Positions 13,879-15,208 of a DNA stretch of 15,208 nt are shown here, one piece after another. The notes beneath the pieces are model-generated. The model was not told where the DNA came from and ran no database searches. It was given only the letters and a program-made list of their open reading frames with translations. The position numbers were made by a program, and so were the translations under genes. Each line of letters begins with the position of its first letter. The first letter of the stretch is position 1. This DNA comes from JBMNNS01 sp050942625 (GTDB taxonomy: Bacteria; Bacillota; Dethiobacteria; DTU022; UBA8154), in contig JBMNNS010000036.1 in NCBI GenBank assembly GCA_050942625.1, positions 1-15,208 on the forward strand, written 5' to 3'.

Positions 13879-14331
13879 TTGCAAAATATCAAGGTGTTTA
13901 TTAAAAAGTCAGGGCAGGCAAAAGATCTTCCTCTCCCAGAATATATGAGTGCCGGTGCTTCAGGAATGGATCTCTTTGCTGCTGTTGCTGAAGAGGTTCA
14001 AATCGGCCCAGGGGAAATTAAGTTAGTACCTACTGGTATCTCTTTGGCTTTACCCGCTGGATTTGAAGGCCAAATTAGACCCAGAAGTGGGTTGGCTTTA
14101 AAATATGGTCTTACTGTTTTAAATTCACCCGGTACCATTGATGCCGACTACCGTGGAGAGATCAAGGTATTATTAATTAACCTTGGCCCGGATGTATACA
14201 GGATCCAGCGTGGGGAACGCATAGCACAGTTGATATTCCAAGCCCTGCCCAGGGTTCAACTAATCGAACGAGAAGAATTACCTGCCTCAAAAAGAGGTTC
14301 CGGTGGTTTTGGCCATACAGGAAGGTTCTAA
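13879..14331 (+). CDS. dut: Deoxyuridine 5'-triphosphate nucleotidohydrolase (dUTPase)
   Basis: dUTPase hydrolyses dUTP to dUMP, keeping uracil out of DNA and supplying thymidylate synthesis. The 150-residue protein is a standard trimeric type with all five motifs: ASGMDLFA (27-34), RPRSGLA (67-73), GTIDADYRGE (85-94, catalytic Asp88), GERIAQLIF (112-120) and RGSGGFGHTG (139-148). The last motif usually reads GFGSTG; His replaces Ser here. The TTG start follows AAGGTGATC (13866-13874), and homologues start at this point. It has its own strong promoter. Dut near pnp and YlxY-like genes is a recurrent clostridial order. Confidence 0.97.
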   Translation: MQNIKVFIKKSGQAKDLPLPEYMSAGASGMDLFAAVAEEVQIGPGEIKLVPTGISLALPAGFEGQIRPRSGLALKYGLTVLNSPGTIDADYRGEIKVLLINLGPDVYRIQRGERIAQLIFQALPRVQLIEREELPASKRGSGGFGHTGRF

Positions 14332-14430
14332 TGCTAAATAGGGCCAGTGTTGCTTTTGCCATAATGTATAGAAGAATAACTCTTGGAAATAATACAGTAC
14401 AGGTTACTCTAAAAACAGGAGGCGGATTTA

Positions 14431-14925
14431 ATGGCAAAAGCAGTAGTCAGTATTTTTAATAGTGAAGAACGTGCCAAAGAAGCTATTAATGAACTGAAAA
14501 GACAGGGTTTTGATGAAAGGGAAATATCATTAATTGCCAAAGATAAAAAACAAAATTTAGGGGCACAGGAAAATGACGTTGACAGCATGACCATGGGGGA
14601 TCAAAACATCGGTGATGGAGCCTTCACCGGGGGGACGATAGGTGGCATTGCAGGCCTTTTAGCAAGTACCGGTGCGCTTCTCATACCCGGTATAGGCCCC
14701 ATAGTAGCTGCAGGCCCACTGGCTGCCTTTCTAACAGGCATTGTTGGGGGAGGTATTGTAGGGGGGCTTGTAGATTTTGGTATTCCTGAGGAAAGTGGCA
14801 GACAGCTGGAAGAAAGGGTTAAAAAAGGGGATTTATTGGTTACCCTAAAAGTAGCAGATAATGAAGTATCACAGGTGACTTCCATCCTGGAACGCTTTGG
14901 GGGAGAAGATATAGAGGCACATTAA
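14431..14925 (+). CDS. General stress protein 17M/YflT-like domain protein with glycine zipper
   Basis: The 164-residue protein begins with a beta-alpha-beta segment, AVVSIFNSEERAKEAINELKR, then GF and ISLIAKD (4-38), typical of the YflT/GSP17M-like family. Residues about 67-115 are a glycine-zipper hydrophobic stretch (GGTIGGIAGLL, GGGIVGGLVDFGI) that could insert in or associate with membrane. The C-terminal part (LLVTLKVADNEVSQVTSILERFG) completes a ferredoxin-like half. Function is unknown; relatives are often stress-induced. AGGAGG (14417-14422) lies 8 bases before the ATG. I see no convincing promoter in the 99 bases after dut, so it may be co-transcribed with dut. Confidence 0.8.
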   Translation: MAKAVVSIFNSEERAKEAINELKRQGFDEREISLIAKDKKQNLGAQENDVDSMTMGDQNIGDGAFTGGTIGGIAGLLASTGALLIPGIGPIVAAGPLAAFLTGIVGGGIVGGLVDFGIPEESGRQLEERVKKGDLLVTLKVADNEVSQVTSILERFGGEDIEAH

Positions 14926-14968
14926 GTTTAACAATTGTCTGTTTCATCACAGTTTTGATGTAAAAAAA

Positions 14969-15019
14969 AGCGCCGAAAGAGGCGTTCACTTAGGGATTGA
15001 ATAAAAAACTAAAGTGAAC
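14969..15019 (+). ncRNA. Unassigned structured segment: two adjacent hairpins
   Basis: AGCGCC (14969-14974) can pair with GGCGTT (14981-14986) around GAAAGA. GTTCACTTAG (14984-14993) can pair with CTAAAGTGAAC (15009-15019) with one bulged A, making a ten-pair stem. The two share three bases, so they compete or stack. Neither is followed by a U-tract on the + strand. On the - strand the first hairpin is followed by eight T and could be a weak terminator. I do not recognise a known RNA family. Confidence 0.35.
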
Positions 15020-15035
15020 AGCTTCAAGCGGGGCA

Positions 15036-15079
15036 AAAAAGACCACATAAGAGTTTTTATACTCCTGTGTGGTCTTTTT
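15036..15079 (+). terminator. Strong two-part intrinsic terminator, probably bidirectional
   Basis: AAAAAGACCACA (15036-15047) pairs perfectly with TGTGGTCTTTTT (15068-15079). An inner stem GAGT/ACTC (15051-15054 with 15061-15064) sits above a small internal loop. The flanking A-tract and T-tract are symmetric, so it can end transcripts from both sides. It closes the dut/stress-protein transcript. Confidence 0.85.
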
Positions 15080-15109
15080 AATACTCGGCTAATTTTGTCC
15101 CAAACAGTT

Positions 15110-15137
15110 GGGAGTGTAAATAATCTTGTGTAAATGG
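15110..15137. mobile_element. Possible terminal inverted repeat of an IS256-family insertion sequence
   Basis: The segment ends in TTGTGTAAATG (15126-15136), about 27 bases from its outer end. This matches the spacing and inner sequence of IS256-type termini as I recall them (GTGTAAA about 26 bases inside). The rest of the element would lie to the right; 15138-15208 shows no long open frame on either strand. The partner repeat and target duplication are outside the window, so this rests on similarity alone. Confidence 0.4.
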
Positions 15138-15208
15138 TTCATTCCCTCAAGTTATGGATATACTACTTTTGGCTCTTATCCACTAGGAGGGTAGTGCTCT
15201 GCTGGAGA

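Noticed and set aside
14332..14430. Promoter for the stress-type protein (TTGCTT, TTGGAA, CATAAT elements)
   Set aside because: No -35 and -10 pair has 16-18 base spacing and good matches.
14990..15013. ATAAAAAACTAA resembling the tail of a preQ1-I riboswitch
   Set aside because: The aptamer stem and the TTCTAGC-type loop are missing, and these bases pair in the 14984-15019 stem.
14984..15019. AGGGATTGAA string resembling the end of a CRISPR repeat
   Set aside because: It occurs once; there are no repeat-spacer units and no cas genes.

Overview
The window looks like chromosome from a low-GC, Gram-positive, probably endospore-forming member of the Clostridia. The evidence is the order nusA-ylxR-infB-rbfA-nrnA-truB-ribF-rpsO-pnp, the strong GGAGG-type ribosome binding sites, frequent GTG and TTG starts, and YlxY-like and VanW-like envelope genes. 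All recognisable genes are on the + strand. No species is assigned.

Layout. Positions 1-898 hold the 3' end of ispG (isoprenoid synthesis) and a small family-2 glycosyltransferase. At 906-1004 there is an extended -10 promoter followed by a leader hairpin that looks like a transcription attenuator. Positions 1032-8494 are a tightly packed translation and RNA operon: rimP, nusA, ylxR, infB, rbfA, nrnA, truB, ribF. These genes serve ribosome maturation, transcription elongation and termination, translation initiation, nano-RNA turnover, tRNA pseudouridine-55 formation and flavin cofactor synthesis. The L7Ae-like gene ylxQ, common between ylxR and infB, is missing; that spacer instead has a hairpin and a three-codon minicistron ahead of infB. 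Positions 8514-11139 hold a second promoter, rpsO, an intrinsic terminator, pnp, and a terminator that overlaps the end of pnp.

Positions 11225-13785 are the most accessory-looking part. They hold two tandem NodB-fold polysaccharide deacetylase homologues that have both lost metal-binding residues, then a VanW-family lipoprotein. The second homologue carries an N-terminal domain resembling the one in the VanW protein. This suggests a cell-wall or spore-envelope binding module made of pseudoenzymes rather than active deacetylases.

Positions 13801-14925 carry a near-consensus promoter, dut, and a glycine-zipper general-stress-type protein. The right edge (14926-15208) has no gene. It holds hairpins, a strong and probably bidirectional terminator, and what looks like one terminal inverted repeat of an IS256-family element continuing out of the window.

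Most of the window is ordinary housekeeping sequence. The points worth a second look are the regulatory leaders of rimP-nusA and infB, the degenerate deacetylase/VanW cluster, and the structured intergenic RNA next to the putative IS end. I did not find a clearly new multi-gene system.
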